From NCBI RefSeq assembly GCF_029223185.1, contig NZ_JARHUG010000020.1, positions 1 through 64,000 on the forward strand: a stretch of DNA of 64,000 nt. Direction: 5' to 3'. The position numbers and the translations under genes were made by a program. Each line of letters opens with the position of its first letter. The first letter of the stretch is position 1. The stretch comes from Aliiglaciecola sp. CAU 1673 (GTDB lineage: Bacteria > Pseudomonadota > Gammaproteobacteria > Enterobacterales > Alteromonadaceae). Positions 24,290-33,250 of this stretch are shown in pieces. Below the pieces are notes generated by a model that saw nothing but the letters and a program-made list of their open reading frames with translations, searched no databases and had not been told where the DNA came from.

Positions 24290-26545
24290 TTATGGATTTT
24301 TTACCACATCCACAAAGTACTCTGCCTGTCCGTTCACCTCTTCTTTAACCAATCCATGCACATCGGTTTCAAAGCCTGGGAAGCGGCGGTTAAATTCGCG
24401 TACGAACTTAAGATAGTTGACGATGGTCTTGTTGTAGCGCTCACCGGGAATGAGCAGCGGAATACCTGGCGGGTATGGGGTCACCAGCATCGCGGTAATA
24501 CGGTTTTCCAGCTCATCGATGGAGACCCGCTCCACATTGCGGTGGGCCATATGTGACCAGGCGTCGGCCGGAGTCATGGCCGGAATAAAGTCGGACAGAT
24601 ACATATCTTTGGTGATCTTGGCCACATCGAACTCGCGATACACCTGGTGGATTTGCTGACACAAATCTTTAAGGCCTATACGTTCATAACGTGGCTGCTT
24701 GGCAGCGAATTCCGGCATTACCCGCCACAGCGGCAGGTTATTGTCGTAGTCGTCTTTAAACTGCTGTAACTCGGTCACCATGGAGTTCCAGCGGCCTTTG
24801 GTGATACCGATGGTAAACATAATAAAGAACGAATACAGACCGGTCTTTTCCACCACAATATTATGCTCAGCCAGGTAACGCGTAACAATTGCTGCAGGAA
24901 TACCCAGTTCATCGAAGCGCCCGTTCATATCCAGACCGGGGGTGATAATGGTGGCTTTAATGGGGTCCAGCATATTAAAGCCGGTTTCGATACTGCCAAA
25001 GCCATGCCAGGTGTCGGACGCTTTAATCATCCAGTCATCCTGGCTGGGGCCACCCTCGCCCGGCAGCTCGTCCGGCCCCCATACCTTAAACCACCAGTCT
25101 TCGCCAAACTCGTCATCCACCTGGCGCATGGCATGACGAAAATCGATGGCTTCTTTAATGGACTCTTCCACCAGGGTTCGGCCCCCCGGCGGCTCCATCA
25201 TAGCCGCAGCCACATCGCAGGAGGCGATAATGGCGTACTGCGGACTGGTGGATGTATGCATTAAATAGGATTCATTGAATCTGTGAGTATCCAGCTTCCG
25301 TTTTTGGCTGTCCTGCACCAGGATTTGCGAGGCCTGAGAGATACCGGCCAACAGCTTATGGGTGGACTGGGTGGCAAATACCAGCGCATCTTCACTACGG
25401 GGGCGATCTGAGCCGATGGCATGCATCTTATGGTACATCTCATGGAAAGCCGCATGAGGTAGCCAGGCTTCATCGAAATGCAGGGTATCGATGGTATTGC
25501 CGAGCATGGATTTAATGGTTTCGACGTTGTAGACGATGCCATCATAGGTGCTTTGGGTGATAGTCAGAATGCGCGGCTTTTTGTTAGCTGCGTTTCTGGC
25601 AAAGGGATTGGCCTCAATTTTCTTGGCGATGGTTTGGGGATCAAATTCCGATTTGGGAATGGGTCCGATAATGCCGTAGTGGTTGCGGGTGGGCATCAAA
25701 AACACCGGAATGGCGCCAGTCATAATAATGCTGTGCAAGATGGACTTATGGCAGTTCCTGTCCACCACCACAATATCCCCCGGTGCTACCGTGCTGTGCC
25801 ACACCATTTTATTGGAAGTGGAGGTACCGTTGGTTACAAAGAACAGGTGATCGCTACCAAAAATACGCGCCGCATTTTGCTCACTGGCGGCTACCGGGCC
25901 GGTATGATCCAGTAACTGTCCGAGCTCTTCTACCGAATTACACACATCGGCGCGCAGCATATTTTCACCGAAGAACTGGTGGAACATCTGCCCCACCGGA
26001 CTTTTCAGGAAGGCCACGCCACCGGAATGGCCGGGACAGTGCCAGGAATACGAACTGTCACTGGCATATTCCATCAGCGCACTGAAGAACGGTGGTGCCA
26101 ACTCTCTTAAATACTTCTTAGCTTCGCGGATAATATGTCGGGCCACAAACTCCGGCGTATCCTCGAACATATGAATAAAGCCATGCAGTTCGCGCAGAAT
26201 ATCGTTGGAAAAATGCCGGGCAGTCTTGGTTTCGCCATACAGGAAAATAGGAATATGGGCATTGTGGCGGCGCACTTCACTGATAAAGCCTTTGATGGCT
26301 TGCAGTGCCTTGGCCACTTCTTTGTCTGTGGCTCCCTCAAATTCTTCATCGTCAATTGACAGAATAAAACAGGAAGCGCGGCTGGACTGCTGGGCGAAAG
26401 AAGTCAGATCGCCATAGCTGGTAAAACCCACCACTTCCATGCCCTCTTTGTCGATGGCATTGGCAAGGTCGCGAATGGCAGAGCCGGAAATATTTTCGGA
26501 GCGAAAATCTTCATCGATTATGATGATTGGAAAGCGAAACTTCAT
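24290..26545 (-). CDS. Lysine/arginine/ornithine decarboxylase, LdcA-like (PLP)
   Basis: A 751-residue fold-III... type I basic amino-acid decarboxylase: N-terminal wing (receiver-like) domain about 1-130, PLP-binding core with TNGTSTSNK, HKSILHS, FDEAW (Asp358) and the Schiff-base Lys397 in QSTHKLLAG, then a C-terminal domain with TPYPPGIPLLIPGE. The wording throughout (SWHCPGHSGG, ENMLRADVCNSVEELG, LLDHTGP) is close to Pseudomonas aeruginosa LdcA (PA1818), a lysine decarboxylase; lysine as substrate, giving cadaverine and CO2, is therefore most likely, though arginine or ornithine cannot be excluded. The ATG at 26545 is taken; an in-frame TTG lies 14 codons up. It is a single gene. Confidence 0.9.
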   Translation of the reverse strand: MKFRFPIIIIDEDFRSENISGSAIRDLANAIDKEGMEVVGFTSYGDLTSFAQQSSRASCFILSIDDEEFEGATDKEVAKALQAIKGFISEVRRHNAHIPIFLYGETKTARHFSNDILRELHGFIHMFEDTPEFVARHIIREAKKYLRELAPPFFSALMEYASDSSYSWHCPGHSGGVAFLKSPVGQMFHQFFGENMLRADVCNSVEELGQLLDHTGPVAASEQNAARIFGSDHLFFVTNGTSTSNKMVWHSTVAPGDIVVVDRNCHKSILHSIIMTGAIPVFLMPTRNHYGIIGPIPKSEFDPQTIAKKIEANPFARNAANKKPRILTITQSTYDGIVYNVETIKSMLGNTIDTLHFDEAWLPHAAFHEMYHKMHAIGSDRPRSEDALVFATQSTHKLLAGISQASQILVQDSQKRKLDTHRFNESYLMHTSTSPQYAIIASCDVAAAMMEPPGGRTLVEESIKEAIDFRHAMRQVDDEFGEDWWFKVWGPDELPGEGGPSQDDWMIKASDTWHGFGSIETGFNMLDPIKATIITPGLDMNGRFDELGIPAAIVTRYLAEHNIVVEKTGLYSFFIMFTIGITKGRWNSMVTELQQFKDDYDNNLPLWRVMPEFAAKQPRYERIGLKDLCQQIHQVYREFDVAKITKDMYLSDFIPAMTPADAWSHMAHRNVERVSIDELENRITAMLVTPYPPGIPLLIPGERYNKTIVNYLKFVREFNRRFPGFETDVHGLVKEEVNGQAEYFVDVVKNP

Positions 26546-26712
26546 GGGGCGATATCCCTGTTGTAAGAAGACGAAGGCACAAGGCAATTAAGTTTGCACC
26601 TTTTTGCCATCCCCAAATTGTAATGCAAATTCCGATTTTCGCAGCTAATTAACTGAAAAATAGGGATAAAGAATAAAAAGCCCGACGCAATCTCAGCCCT
26701 GATAATGCACCA

Positions 26713-28047
26713 TCAAGTCACTAACAGGCTATCCAGCACTGCCCCTCCCCTGTGCACACCCCCTTCTATCTGTCCAACAGGTTTTGAGCGAAGCAGATAA
26801 CCGCCAAACTGATGTTGTTCACCCACCATAAAGATCCCCAACTCCGAAACAGCCTGCGGCCAGTGCCGACAGTGACCGTTTATCGATACTTCAAGGTCTT
26901 GCCTTTGGCTCGGTGGAATTGGCGCCATCACAATCCAACCTTCATTTTGGAAAGATTCTGTATGCAGCTTTTGTAATGCTTTGTCGCCTATGGCAACACT
27001 GCCGCCTCCCTCTTGCTGCGTTTTAAGCCACCAACCATCCTTAATCAGTGTTTGGGCTTGTTCAATACCTATTGCACTCACACTTAATGCAGGCACCTGC
27101 AGGCTTAACAGCTGTTTTTGCTCATTCAAATCAAGGCCCAACTGCTGTGCCAAGGCCGCTTGATGATGGGCATTGAATAGTTGTTGATAAACCACTTGCT
27201 GGATCCACTTGCTGCCAGCCAGTTGCAGTGCAATATTGGGACATAGCACCAGGTTTAACCGCTCCAGCCGAGCACGTAGAGATAGCAAATCAGGATCGCT
27301 GTAATCAGCGTCGTTGTAGCCGGTACGAAAATACAGCAGGTCGACTTCCCGGTCCTGCCATAACAGCCGATCTCCCTGATTGCTAATAAGTAAAATGAGG
27401 CTTTTCAAACTAATACGCCCGACAATGGCCCCAAGAGCACGAATGCCATCGGCTAACAAAAGCTGATCGAACAGGTTGTCTTCCTGCTCTTCCACCACAA
27501 AAAGAACAACCGGTCTGACTTGTTGGAATTGTTTGGCGGCCTTATACAGCGCCTCGGCTTGCTGATTGATGGCCGGATTGGGTAACAGTGCCATCAGCGG
27601 CAATTGTTGCTTAAGCAAAGACACCCACTGCTGATTTAACGGCCCCATGCCTGCAGCGATACTATTACTCTCGACCCAGCGCCATTGCCCATCTTTGTCC
27701 AACATCATATCGTGACGGATAAGCGGCATGCCTATGGCTTTTATGGCGTCCGGATCTGTCGCACTTAACAGCCGCGCCAGTTTACCAGGCAAACTGCTGC
27801 CTTTACTCAGCTCGGAAAATTGGTTTAACAACCAGTCTCTGTCTGCAGCCATCGCGCAAAGTACCTTATTCAATACCTTTGCATGCCATTGTGCCCTTTG
27901 CCAATGACCGGCGTTAAGCTTCCAAGGCGTTAAACTGACAGACAGTGGACTGAAAGTGCCGTTATCGGCAAGCATCCCCAAACCAAGTTGCTTCTGCTGT
28001 GTTGAAAGGGCACCGAGATCCCTTGGAATCATCTGCTCTACTTGCAT
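26713..28047 (-). CDS. Eukaryotic-type glutathione synthetase
   Basis: A 444-residue ATP-grasp enzyme resembling animal/plant glutathione synthetase (GSH_synthase plus GSH_synth_ATP domains) and unlike bacterial GshB (~315 residues). Matching blocks: VESNSIAAGMG (human VEINTISASFG), VDLLYFRTGYNDADY, VLCPNIALQLAGSKWIQQ, LKTQQEGGGSVAIGD (the Gly-rich ATP loop) and the substrate-loop region LLRSKPVGQIEGGVHRGGAVLDS. It would join gamma-Glu-Cys and Gly. GGAGG six bases before the ATG at 28047 is one of the best ribosome sites in the window. The start is one base after the stop of the ArsP-like permease gene, so the two are cotranslated. A related tripeptide synthetase activity cannot be excluded. 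Confidence 0.8.
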   Translation of the reverse strand: MQVEQMIPRDLGALSTQQKQLGLGMLADNGTFSPLSVSLTPWKLNAGHWQRAQWHAKVLNKVLCAMAADRDWLLNQFSELSKGSSLPGKLARLLSATDPDAIKAIGMPLIRHDMMLDKDGQWRWVESNSIAAGMGPLNQQWVSLLKQQLPLMALLPNPAINQQAEALYKAAKQFQQVRPVVLFVVEEQEDNLFDQLLLADGIRALGAIVGRISLKSLILLISNQGDRLLWQDREVDLLYFRTGYNDADYSDPDLLSLRARLERLNLVLCPNIALQLAGSKWIQQVVYQQLFNAHHQAALAQQLGLDLNEQKQLLSLQVPALSVSAIGIEQAQTLIKDGWWLKTQQEGGGSVAIGDKALQKLHTESFQNEGWIVMAPIPPSQRQDLEVSINGHCRHWPQAVSELGIFMVGEQHQFGGYLLRSKPVGQIEGGVHRGGAVLDSLLVT

Positions 28048-28048
28048 A

Positions 28049-28933
28049 TCAAGCCTCCAACAACCATATAATGGAGAAACCGGTAACACAGGCAATACCC
28101 AGCACCACCGTGATAAATGCCAGCATCAGGGGCCAGCGAAACAGTCGCTTCAGGATGATCATTTCAGGCAAACTGGCGCCAGCACCGCCTATTGTCAGCG
28201 CCATTACCGGGCCTAAACTCACGCCTTTGGCCACAAGACTCGCCGCCAATGGCAACATAGTACTGGCTCTGATATACAGCAGGATCCCGCCCAAGGCCGC
28301 TGCCGGCACAAACCACAGGGATTGTTTTGCACTGACCTGTGAAATCAAACTCGCCGGAACATAGCCATGAATGATGGAGCCCATGGCGACACCTAACAGA
28401 ATATGGGGTAAGAAGTCTTTGGTTTCCTTGATTGATTTTTGAAGCAGCACCTTCAGGCCCTGTGGTTTCGAGGACATACATGCAGAAGTGCTATTATCAG
28501 GTTGAGGCAAGGTCACAAAACGCCTGAAGTTAAAGGCCTGCAACATCACGCCTGCCAGCAAAGAAACTAACAGGATAACCACTGCATACAGCAGCGCGAC
28601 CGCCCCCCCTAAAATGACCCACATCATCGCCAGCACATAGGGATTGAGCAAGGGCGAGGTAAACAAAAAAGTCATCACCGGACCAAATGCCGCATTGGCG
28701 CGCAGCAGACCCACCATCATCGGCAAGGTTGAACAGCTGCAAAAAGGTGTGATGGCGCCAAGGCCTGCCGCGGTGAAATATCCACTTTTACCGGAAAGTA
28801 ATACCTGCACCTTATGACGGGGCAGTTTTTGCTGCAGCCAGGCAACGAAGACACCTACCAGAACAAAAAGCACTATCAGTTCAGCGAAGGTCGTTACAAA
28901 AAAGTGAAGGGTACCTAAAAGCTGCTCATTCAT
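28049..28933 (-). CDS. ArsP/UPF0718-type permease
   Basis: A 294-residue inner-membrane protein with about eight hydrophobic segments in two halves. The first half has the family Cys motif TPFCSCSTLPMMVGLL, the second AALGGILLYIRASTMLPLAASL and GGAGASLPEM. Members include ArsP, which exports trivalent organoarsenicals, and YraQ of unknown role. The ATG at 28933 follows GGGGAAGGACA; the frame remains open upstream to 29059 through the leader, but this is not considered coding. A divergent ArsR regulator and a downstream glutathione synthetase point to thiol-reactive metal or metalloid resistance. Confidence 0.8.
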   Translation of the reverse strand: MNEQLLGTLHFFVTTFAELIVLFVLVGVFVAWLQQKLPRHKVQVLLSGKSGYFTAAGLGAITPFCSCSTLPMMVGLLRANAAFGPVMTFLFTSPLLNPYVLAMMWVILGGAVALLYAVVILLVSLLAGVMLQAFNFRRFVTLPQPDNSTSACMSSKPQGLKVLLQKSIKETKDFLPHILLGVAMGSIIHGYVPASLISQVSAKQSLWFVPAAALGGILLYIRASTMLPLAASLVAKGVSLGPVMALTIGGAGASLPEMIILKRLFRWPLMLAFITVVLGIACVTGFSIIWLLEA

Positions 28934-28975
28934 TGTCCTTCCCCACATTTCCACACTTATGGAATTATCAGGTTT

Positions 28976-29004
28976 AAAAAAAGCCTGAACCGCCAGGTTC
29001 AGGC
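28976..29004 (-). terminator. Leader terminator (attenuator) upstream of the permease gene
   Basis: Minus strand: GCCTGAAC-CTGGCG-GTTCAGGC followed by seven T. The stem is a perfect 8 bp. It lies between the predicted start (~29023) and the permease ATG (28933) on the transcribed strand, where no gene ends, so it would stop transcription prematurely unless overcome. Confidence 0.7.
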
Positions 29005-29029
29005 CATACACTTCGATTATTGTGGAAAT

Positions 29030-29059
29030 ATAATATTTCGAACAATATCGAATTGTCAA
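29030..29059 (-). promoter_or_regulatory. Promoter of the permease/glutathione-synthetase operon with inverted-repeat operator
   Basis: Minus strand: consensus TTGACA (29059-29054), 18-base spacer, TATTAT (29035-29030). The spacer contains TTCG-n8-CGAA (29052-29037), a probable ArsR site. The -35 overlaps that of the divergent arsR-type promoter. Confidence 0.65.
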
Positions 29060-29081
29060 AATATTTCTAGAAATATAGAAT
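29053..29081 (+). promoter_or_regulatory. Promoter of the ArsR-type gene with 16-bp palindromic operator
   Basis: TTGTCA (29053-29058), 17-base spacer, TAGAAT (29076-29081). The spacer is almost entirely the perfect palindrome ATATTTCTAGAAATAT (29061-29076), a placement typical for ArsR/SmtB autorepression. Confidence 0.7.
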
Positions 29082-29105
29082 GATAAAAAATCTCAAGGAC
29101 AACCT

Positions 29106-29450
29106 ATGAAACCCAAGATAGCCGCTGGGCAGCTGGCAGAGCTGGGCCACATTACCCGCTTAAGTATTTTCAGGCTGCTGGTAAAAGCCGGCAGATCCGG
29201 CATAAGCGTTGGTGAAATCCAGGAAAAACTGGATATCCCCGGCTCTACCCTCTCCCATCATCTGTCGCGGATGATGAAAGTGGATCTCATGGAACAGCAA
29301 AGGGATGGTCGCACCCTGCATTGCCATTTGAAATTTGCCGAGGTAGAAGCGCTGCTGGCCTTTCTCTATGAAGAATGTTGTGCTGGTGAGTTGGGATCTG
29401 CGCCCAAAAATAGAAAAGGTGATCACCTGGCCAAGGGATGCTGTGACTAA
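29106..29450 (+). CDS. ArsR/SmtB-family transcriptional repressor
   Basis: A 114-residue winged-helix protein. The HTH is ISVGEIQEKLDIPGSTLSHH, followed by LSRMMKVDLMEQQRDGRTLHCHL, the wing. The canonical ELCVCDL metal site of ArsR is absent; instead, Cys residues are at the C-terminus (EECCAG and a terminal GCCD), as in several ArsR-type sensors that bind arsenicals near the C-terminus. It likely represses itself and the divergent permease/glutathione-synthetase operon through the palindromes between them. AAGGAC precedes the ATG. The 3' end converges on the oxygenase gene with six bases between. Confidence 0.88.
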   Translation: MKPKIAAGQLAELGHITRLSIFRLLVKAGRSGISVGEIQEKLDIPGSTLSHHLSRMMKVDLMEQQRDGRTLHCHLKFAEVEALLAFLYEECCAGELGSAPKNRKGDHLAKGCCD

Positions 29451-29456
29451 TTTCTC

Positions 29457-30179
29457 TCATTGGCCAGGGTCTTCACCGCTACGCAGCCAGCCAGTAATGG
29501 AATATCGGTAATGCCCTGCTCCTGATATTACCGGGGTAACCTGATGGCGGGTTGGCACTTTGAAGATGGACAGGCAATTGTATTGTGGTAGGAAGGCCGT
29601 CTTGGTCCCTCCGTCATCGAATTGCAATAGTCCGCCCCACTCTGCCTGCCAGTCTTGACTTAAACTCAGCACAAAGGCCGCAACTCGATTCTTTCCCTTG
29701 ACTTCATCGTCATGCCAGGTAAGGAAATGGCCGGGACGGTAGCGGGTCAACTGGGCATCGGCAAATCCGATATCCTGGCACTTTAGCATCTCCCGCATTA
29801 CCGACAAAAAGCTCTCACTATTTATAAATTCAAAAATCTTAGCCAGAACCGGTGCTTCGGAAGGTAAGCGGCCTTGGTGCCAGGCGTCATAAATAGGAAA
29901 GGTCTCGAACAAATACTGAAAACCTTGTTCCGCCTCCTGCATTACCCTGGCGTAAAACTCGGCTTGTTGCAGTTGGGGTAACTTGTCCATAGCCGATGAA
30001 TCAAGATCTAGATGTTTGCCACCGAGACGGGTCACCAAATTCCAGCTGACTATTTCTGCAATCTCTTTTTGTAATAGCGTCAAAGATGGCTGGTCAAGCA
30101 ACGGCTTCAACTGGCAACGGCCTTGGGACGTTAAACCAATTGTGGCCTGTGCAGGATCAAATTCGGGGTGAAAGTGCAT
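29457..30179 (-). CDS. 2-oxoglutarate/Fe(II)-dependent oxygenase (prolyl-hydroxylase-like)
   Basis: A 240-residue double-stranded beta-helix dioxygenase. The iron triad is visible: HDD in LTWHDDEVKGKNRV, and the distal His in VPTRHQVTPV, with the 2-oxoglutarate-binding Arg in YRYSITGWLR. WGGLLQF is also typical of the prolyl-4-hydroxylase/Ofd1-Tpa1 branch. It probably hydroxylates a protein or peptide residue; the target is unknown. No clear Shine-Dalgarno precedes the ATG. It lies downstream of the thiolase gene but is separated from it by a strong terminator. Confidence 0.8.
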   Translation of the reverse strand: MHFHPEFDPAQATIGLTSQGRCQLKPLLDQPSLTLLQKEIAEIVSWNLVTRLGGKHLDLDSSAMDKLPQLQQAEFYARVMQEAEQGFQYLFETFPIYDAWHQGRLPSEAPVLAKIFEFINSESFLSVMREMLKCQDIGFADAQLTRYRPGHFLTWHDDEVKGKNRVAAFVLSLSQDWQAEWGGLLQFDDGGTKTAFLPQYNCLSIFKVPTRHQVTPVISGAGHYRYSITGWLRSGEDPGQ

Positions 30180-30254
30180 TGGTATTATTCAGCCGATCAC
30201 ACAAGCCAACATCATATTGAACTACTGATGAGCCGTGCAAGTTTGGCAAGCAAA

Positions 30255-30280
30255 GAAAAAAAAAGCCCGGTTCCCCGGGC
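30255..30280 (-). terminator. Intrinsic terminator of the thiolase gene
   Basis: Minus strand GCCCGG-GGAA-CCGGGC followed by ten T, nine bases after the stop codon. Confidence 0.9.
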
Positions 30281-30289
30281 ATTATGCTG

Positions 30290-31477
30290 TTAGCAGATTT
30301 CAATAGCTATCGCGGTAGCCTCGCCACCACCGATACAAAGTGACGCCATACCGCGCTTCAGGTTGTGATGCTTCAGGGCATGCAACAAGGTCACCAGAAT
30401 ACGGGCACCTGAGGCACCGATGGGATGACCCAAAGCACAAGCACCGCCATTCACGTTAACCTTGCTTTCATCCAGTTCAAGCTGACGGATAGCCAGCATG
30501 GTAACCATGGCAAAAGCTTCGTTGATCTCAAACAGATCCACATCCTGTACATTCCAGTGCAGTCTATCGAGCAGCTTACGCATGGCTCCCACCGGGGCCA
30601 CGGTAAAGTTTTCTGGCTCAATGCTATGGGTGCTGTGCCCAAGAATTTTGGCCATTGGCTGCAAACCTGCGGCTTTGGCAGCGGACTCGCGCATGAGTAC
30701 CAAAGCGGCGGCGCCGTCGGAGATAGAGCTGGAGTTGGCCGCAGTGATGGTGCCATCTTTTTTAAATGCCGGTTTTAAATTTGGGATTTTTTCTGGCATG
30801 GCATTGCCCGGCCCTTCATCGGTATCCACCGAAACATCGCCTTTACGAGTAGCCACGGTAACCGGGGTTATCTCGGCTTTAAAAGCACCACTTTGGATAG
30901 CCTGCTTGGCTTTTTGTAAAGAGGATAAAGCAAATGCATCCATCTGCTCACGGCCGATACCTTCCTTGTCGGCAGTGTCCTGGGCAAAGCAGCCCATGGC
31001 CTTACCGTCATAGGCATTTTCAAGACCGTCCAGCATCATATGATCCAGCACCTGACCGTGGCCCATGCGATAGCCACCACGTGCTTTTGGCAACAAGTAC
31101 GGCGCATTACTCATGCTTTCCATACCACCGGCCAAGGCACAATCTATGCTGCCGGCCTTAATTAAATCGTGGGCGAGCATCACGGTTTTCATGCCTGAGC
31201 CACAGACTTTATTTAAGGTGGTGACGCCGGCAGAGAGAGGTAATCCGGCCTTAATAGCGGCTTGGCGTGCAGGCGACTGGCCCAGACCGGCTGGCAGTAC
31301 ACATCCCATTAATACTTCCTGGATCTTGTCGGCCCCTACTTCTTCGACCGCCGCTTTGATTGCTTGCGCACCCAGTTCAGTAGCGCTTAAGGGCGACAGG
31401 CTACCCATAAAGCCGCCCATGGCGGTACGTTTGGCAGAAACGATAACAACAGGATCGTTATTTAATTCATGGCTCAT
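30290..31477 (-). CDS. atoB: Acetyl-CoA C-acetyltransferase (thiolase)
   Basis: A 395-residue biosynthetic/degradative thiolase: acyl-accepting Cys in LNKVCGSGMK, NEAFA, the base His in CALGHPIGASGA, and the second Cys in LCIGGGEA. It cleaves acetoacetyl-CoA to two acetyl-CoA or runs in reverse. It diverges from liuR and the leucine-degradation genes, whose end product is acetoacetate, so it probably works at the end of that pathway and perhaps for 3-hydroxybutyrate as well. GGAGA six bases before the ATG; terminator directly downstream. Confidence 0.92.
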   Translation of the reverse strand: MSHELNNDPVVIVSAKRTAMGGFMGSLSPLSATELGAQAIKAAVEEVGADKIQEVLMGCVLPAGLGQSPARQAAIKAGLPLSAGVTTLNKVCGSGMKTVMLAHDLIKAGSIDCALAGGMESMSNAPYLLPKARGGYRMGHGQVLDHMMLDGLENAYDGKAMGCFAQDTADKEGIGREQMDAFALSSLQKAKQAIQSGAFKAEITPVTVATRKGDVSVDTDEGPGNAMPEKIPNLKPAFKKDGTITAANSSSISDGAAALVLMRESAAKAAGLQPMAKILGHSTHSIEPENFTVAPVGAMRKLLDRLHWNVQDVDLFEINEAFAMVTMLAIRQLELDESKVNVNGGACALGHPIGASGARILVTLLHALKHHNLKRGMASLCIGGGEATAIAIEIC

Positions 31478-31638
31478 ATGCTTTCTCCAAAAAGATTTAA
31501 CTTGTCACTTATACCGCAGCTTAGGGCAATAGCCGGGACCAGGCCATCCCACCAACGTACAGTCAGCTGAACACTTTGCAGCTCACAATGCACAGGAATG
31601 TTGACGCCTTGTTACGCTTACTTTACCTTTAGGTTAAC

Positions 31639-31667
31639 TTACAGCTTACGTAAACGTAAAGTAATAT
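31639..31667 (+). promoter_or_regulatory. LiuR operator between promoter elements
   Basis: The near-palindrome CTTACGTAAACGTAAAG (31645-31661) matches the TTTACGTTTACGTAA-like boxes described for LiuR in gammaproteobacteria. It sits exactly between TTACAG and TAATAT, a 17-base spacing, suggesting a regulator-controlled promoter. The -10 would overlap the annotated liuR ATG. Confidence 0.6.
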
Positions 31668-32055
31668 GACAGCAGTGCAAACCTTCAGCATCGGGGAACT
31701 GGCAAAGGAATTTGACATTACCCCCCGCTCTATCCGTTTTTATGAAGAGCAAGGCCTGCTGGAGCCCGAGCGTAGTGGTCAAACCCGCATCTACCATAAA
31801 AAAGACCGGACTCGTCTTAAACTGATTTTGCGCGGTAAACGTCTGGGGTTTTCACTGGCAGAAACCAAAACCCTGTTTAACCTTTACGACAGCAACGAAA
31901 ACAGCCTGGCACAGAACGAAGCCATTCTGGAAATGATCGAATACAAACGCGCGGTAATGCGCCAGCAATTAGAAGATATTCAGATGCTGATGAGCGAGCT
32001 GGACGACCTGGAAGGACGCTGCCGTCAGGAACTGGAACAACTTACAAGAGGATAA
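31666..32055 (+). CDS. liuR: MerR-family regulator LiuR of branched-chain amino-acid catabolism
   Basis: A 129-residue MerR protein: [25 protein letters not shown], wing, then a coiled-coil dimerisation helix ending LEQLTRG; no Cys metal site. Family and position as first gene of the liu cluster identify it as LiuR, which senses a branched-chain acyl-CoA intermediate and controls the cluster. Five bases separate its stop from liuA. The ATG lacks a Shine-Dalgarno and may overlap a -10 hexamer; a GTG three codons later could be the true (even leaderless) start. Confidence 0.88.
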   Translation: MTAVQTFSIGELAKEFDITPRSIRFYEEQGLLEPERSGQTRIYHKKDRTRLKLILRGKRLGFSLAETKTLFNLYDSNENSLAQNEAILEMIEYKRAVMRQQLEDIQMLMSELDDLEGRCRQELEQLTRG

Positions 32056-32060
32056 TCCTT

Positions 32061-33230
32061 ATGAACGCCCCTTACCCTACTCTTAACTTTGGTCTTGGTG
32101 AAGAGATCGATATGCTGCGCGACCATGTGTATGCCTTTGCCCAGGGTGAAATCGCGCCATTGGCGGAAAGTGCCGATCACAACAATAGCTTCCCCAATGA
32201 ACTGTGGCCAAAACTCGGTGATATGGGCCTCTTGGGGGTAACGGTATCCGAGCAATATGGTGGTGCCGAAATGGGCTATCTGGCCCATGTTATTGCCATG
32301 GAAGAGATCAGCCGCGCCAGCGCCGGTATCGGCCTGAGCTACGGTGCCCACTCCAACCTCTGTGTAAACCAGATTTACCGAAACGGTACCGAGGCGCAGC
32401 GCCAAAAGTACCTGCCTAAGCTGATCAGCGGTGAGCATATTGGCGCACTGGCCATGAGTGAGCCAAACGCGGGCTCTGATGTGGTCAGCATGAAGCTGCG
32501 CGCCGAAAAGAAAGGTGACAAATACGTCCTTAACGGCAACAAGATGTGGATCACCAACGGCCCCGATGCCCATGTCTTTGTGATCTACGCCAAGACCGAT
32601 GTCAGCGCCGGTCATAAAGGTATTAGCGCCTTTATCGTCGAAAAAGACTTCCCCGGCTTTAAACAGGCACAGAAACTGGACAAACTGGGTATGCGCTCCT
32701 CCAACACCTGCGAGTTGGTGTTTGAAGACTGCGAAGTACCGGCCGAGAACCTGATGGGCAATGAAGGCGACGGTGTCAAAATCCTGATGAGCGGCCTGGA
32801 CTATGAGCGTCTGGTATTGTCCGGCGGTCCCCTTGGCATTATGCAGGCCTGTATGGATCTGGTGGTACCCTATATCCACGATCGTAAACAGTTCGGCCAA
32901 AGCATTGGCGAATTCCAGCTGATCCAAGGCAAGGTCGCCGATATGTACACGCAAATGAATGCGGCCCGAGCCTATGTGTATGCGGTAGCGCGTTCCTGTG
33001 ATCGTGGCGAAACCACCCGTAAGGATGCCGCCGGTGCTATCCTCTATTCGGCGGAACTGGCCACCAAGATGGCACTGGATGCCATCCAGCTGCTGGGCGG
33101 TAACGGCTATATCAATGAATTCCCGGCAGGACGATTACTACGTGATGCCAAGCTTTATGAAATCGGCGCCGGCACCTCTGAGATTCGCCGTATGCTGATT
33201 GGACGAGAGCTGTTTAAAGAGTCTGCCTGA
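32061..33230 (+). CDS. liuA: Isovaleryl-CoA dehydrogenase
   Basis: A 389-residue acyl-CoA dehydrogenase converting isovaleryl-CoA to 3-methylcrotonyl-CoA, with electrons to [16 protein letters not shown] and MWITNGPDA are the FAD/substrate blocks, [11 protein letters not shown] holds the catalytic Glu position typical of isovaleryl-CoA dehydrogenases, and [20 protein letters not shown] plus [12 protein letters not shown] form the C-terminus. AGAGGA precedes the ATG. It is followed by liuB after 84 bases that include a hairpin. Confidence 0.95.
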   Translation: MNAPYPTLNFGLGEEIDMLRDHVYAFAQGEIAPLAESADHNNSFPNELWPKLGDMGLLGVTVSEQYGGAEMGYLAHVIAMEEISRASAGIGLSYGAHSNLCVNQIYRNGTEAQRQKYLPKLISGEHIGALAMSEPNAGSDVVSMKLRAEKKGDKYVLNGNKMWITNGPDAHVFVIYAKTDVSAGHKGISAFIVEKDFPGFKQAQKLDKLGMRSSNTCELVFEDCEVPAENLMGNEGDGVKILMSGLDYERLVLSGGPLGIMQACMDLVVPYIHDRKQFGQSIGEFQLIQGKVADMYTQMNAARAYVYAVARSCDRGETTRKDAAGAILYSAELATKMALDAIQLLGGNGYINEFPAGRLLRDAKLYEIGAGTSEIRRMLIGRELFKESA

Positions 33231-33250
33231 GATCCAAGTCATAACCCTGT

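Noticed and set aside
28934-29059. N-terminal extension of the permease to the TTG at 29059
   Set aside because: It would run through the promoter -10 and the leader terminator; the ATG at 28933 has a strong ribosome site and matches the family start.
32025-32954. 309-codon minus-strand frame opposite liuA
   Set aside because: It is an antisense shadow of a strongly supported gene in a codon-biased operon.
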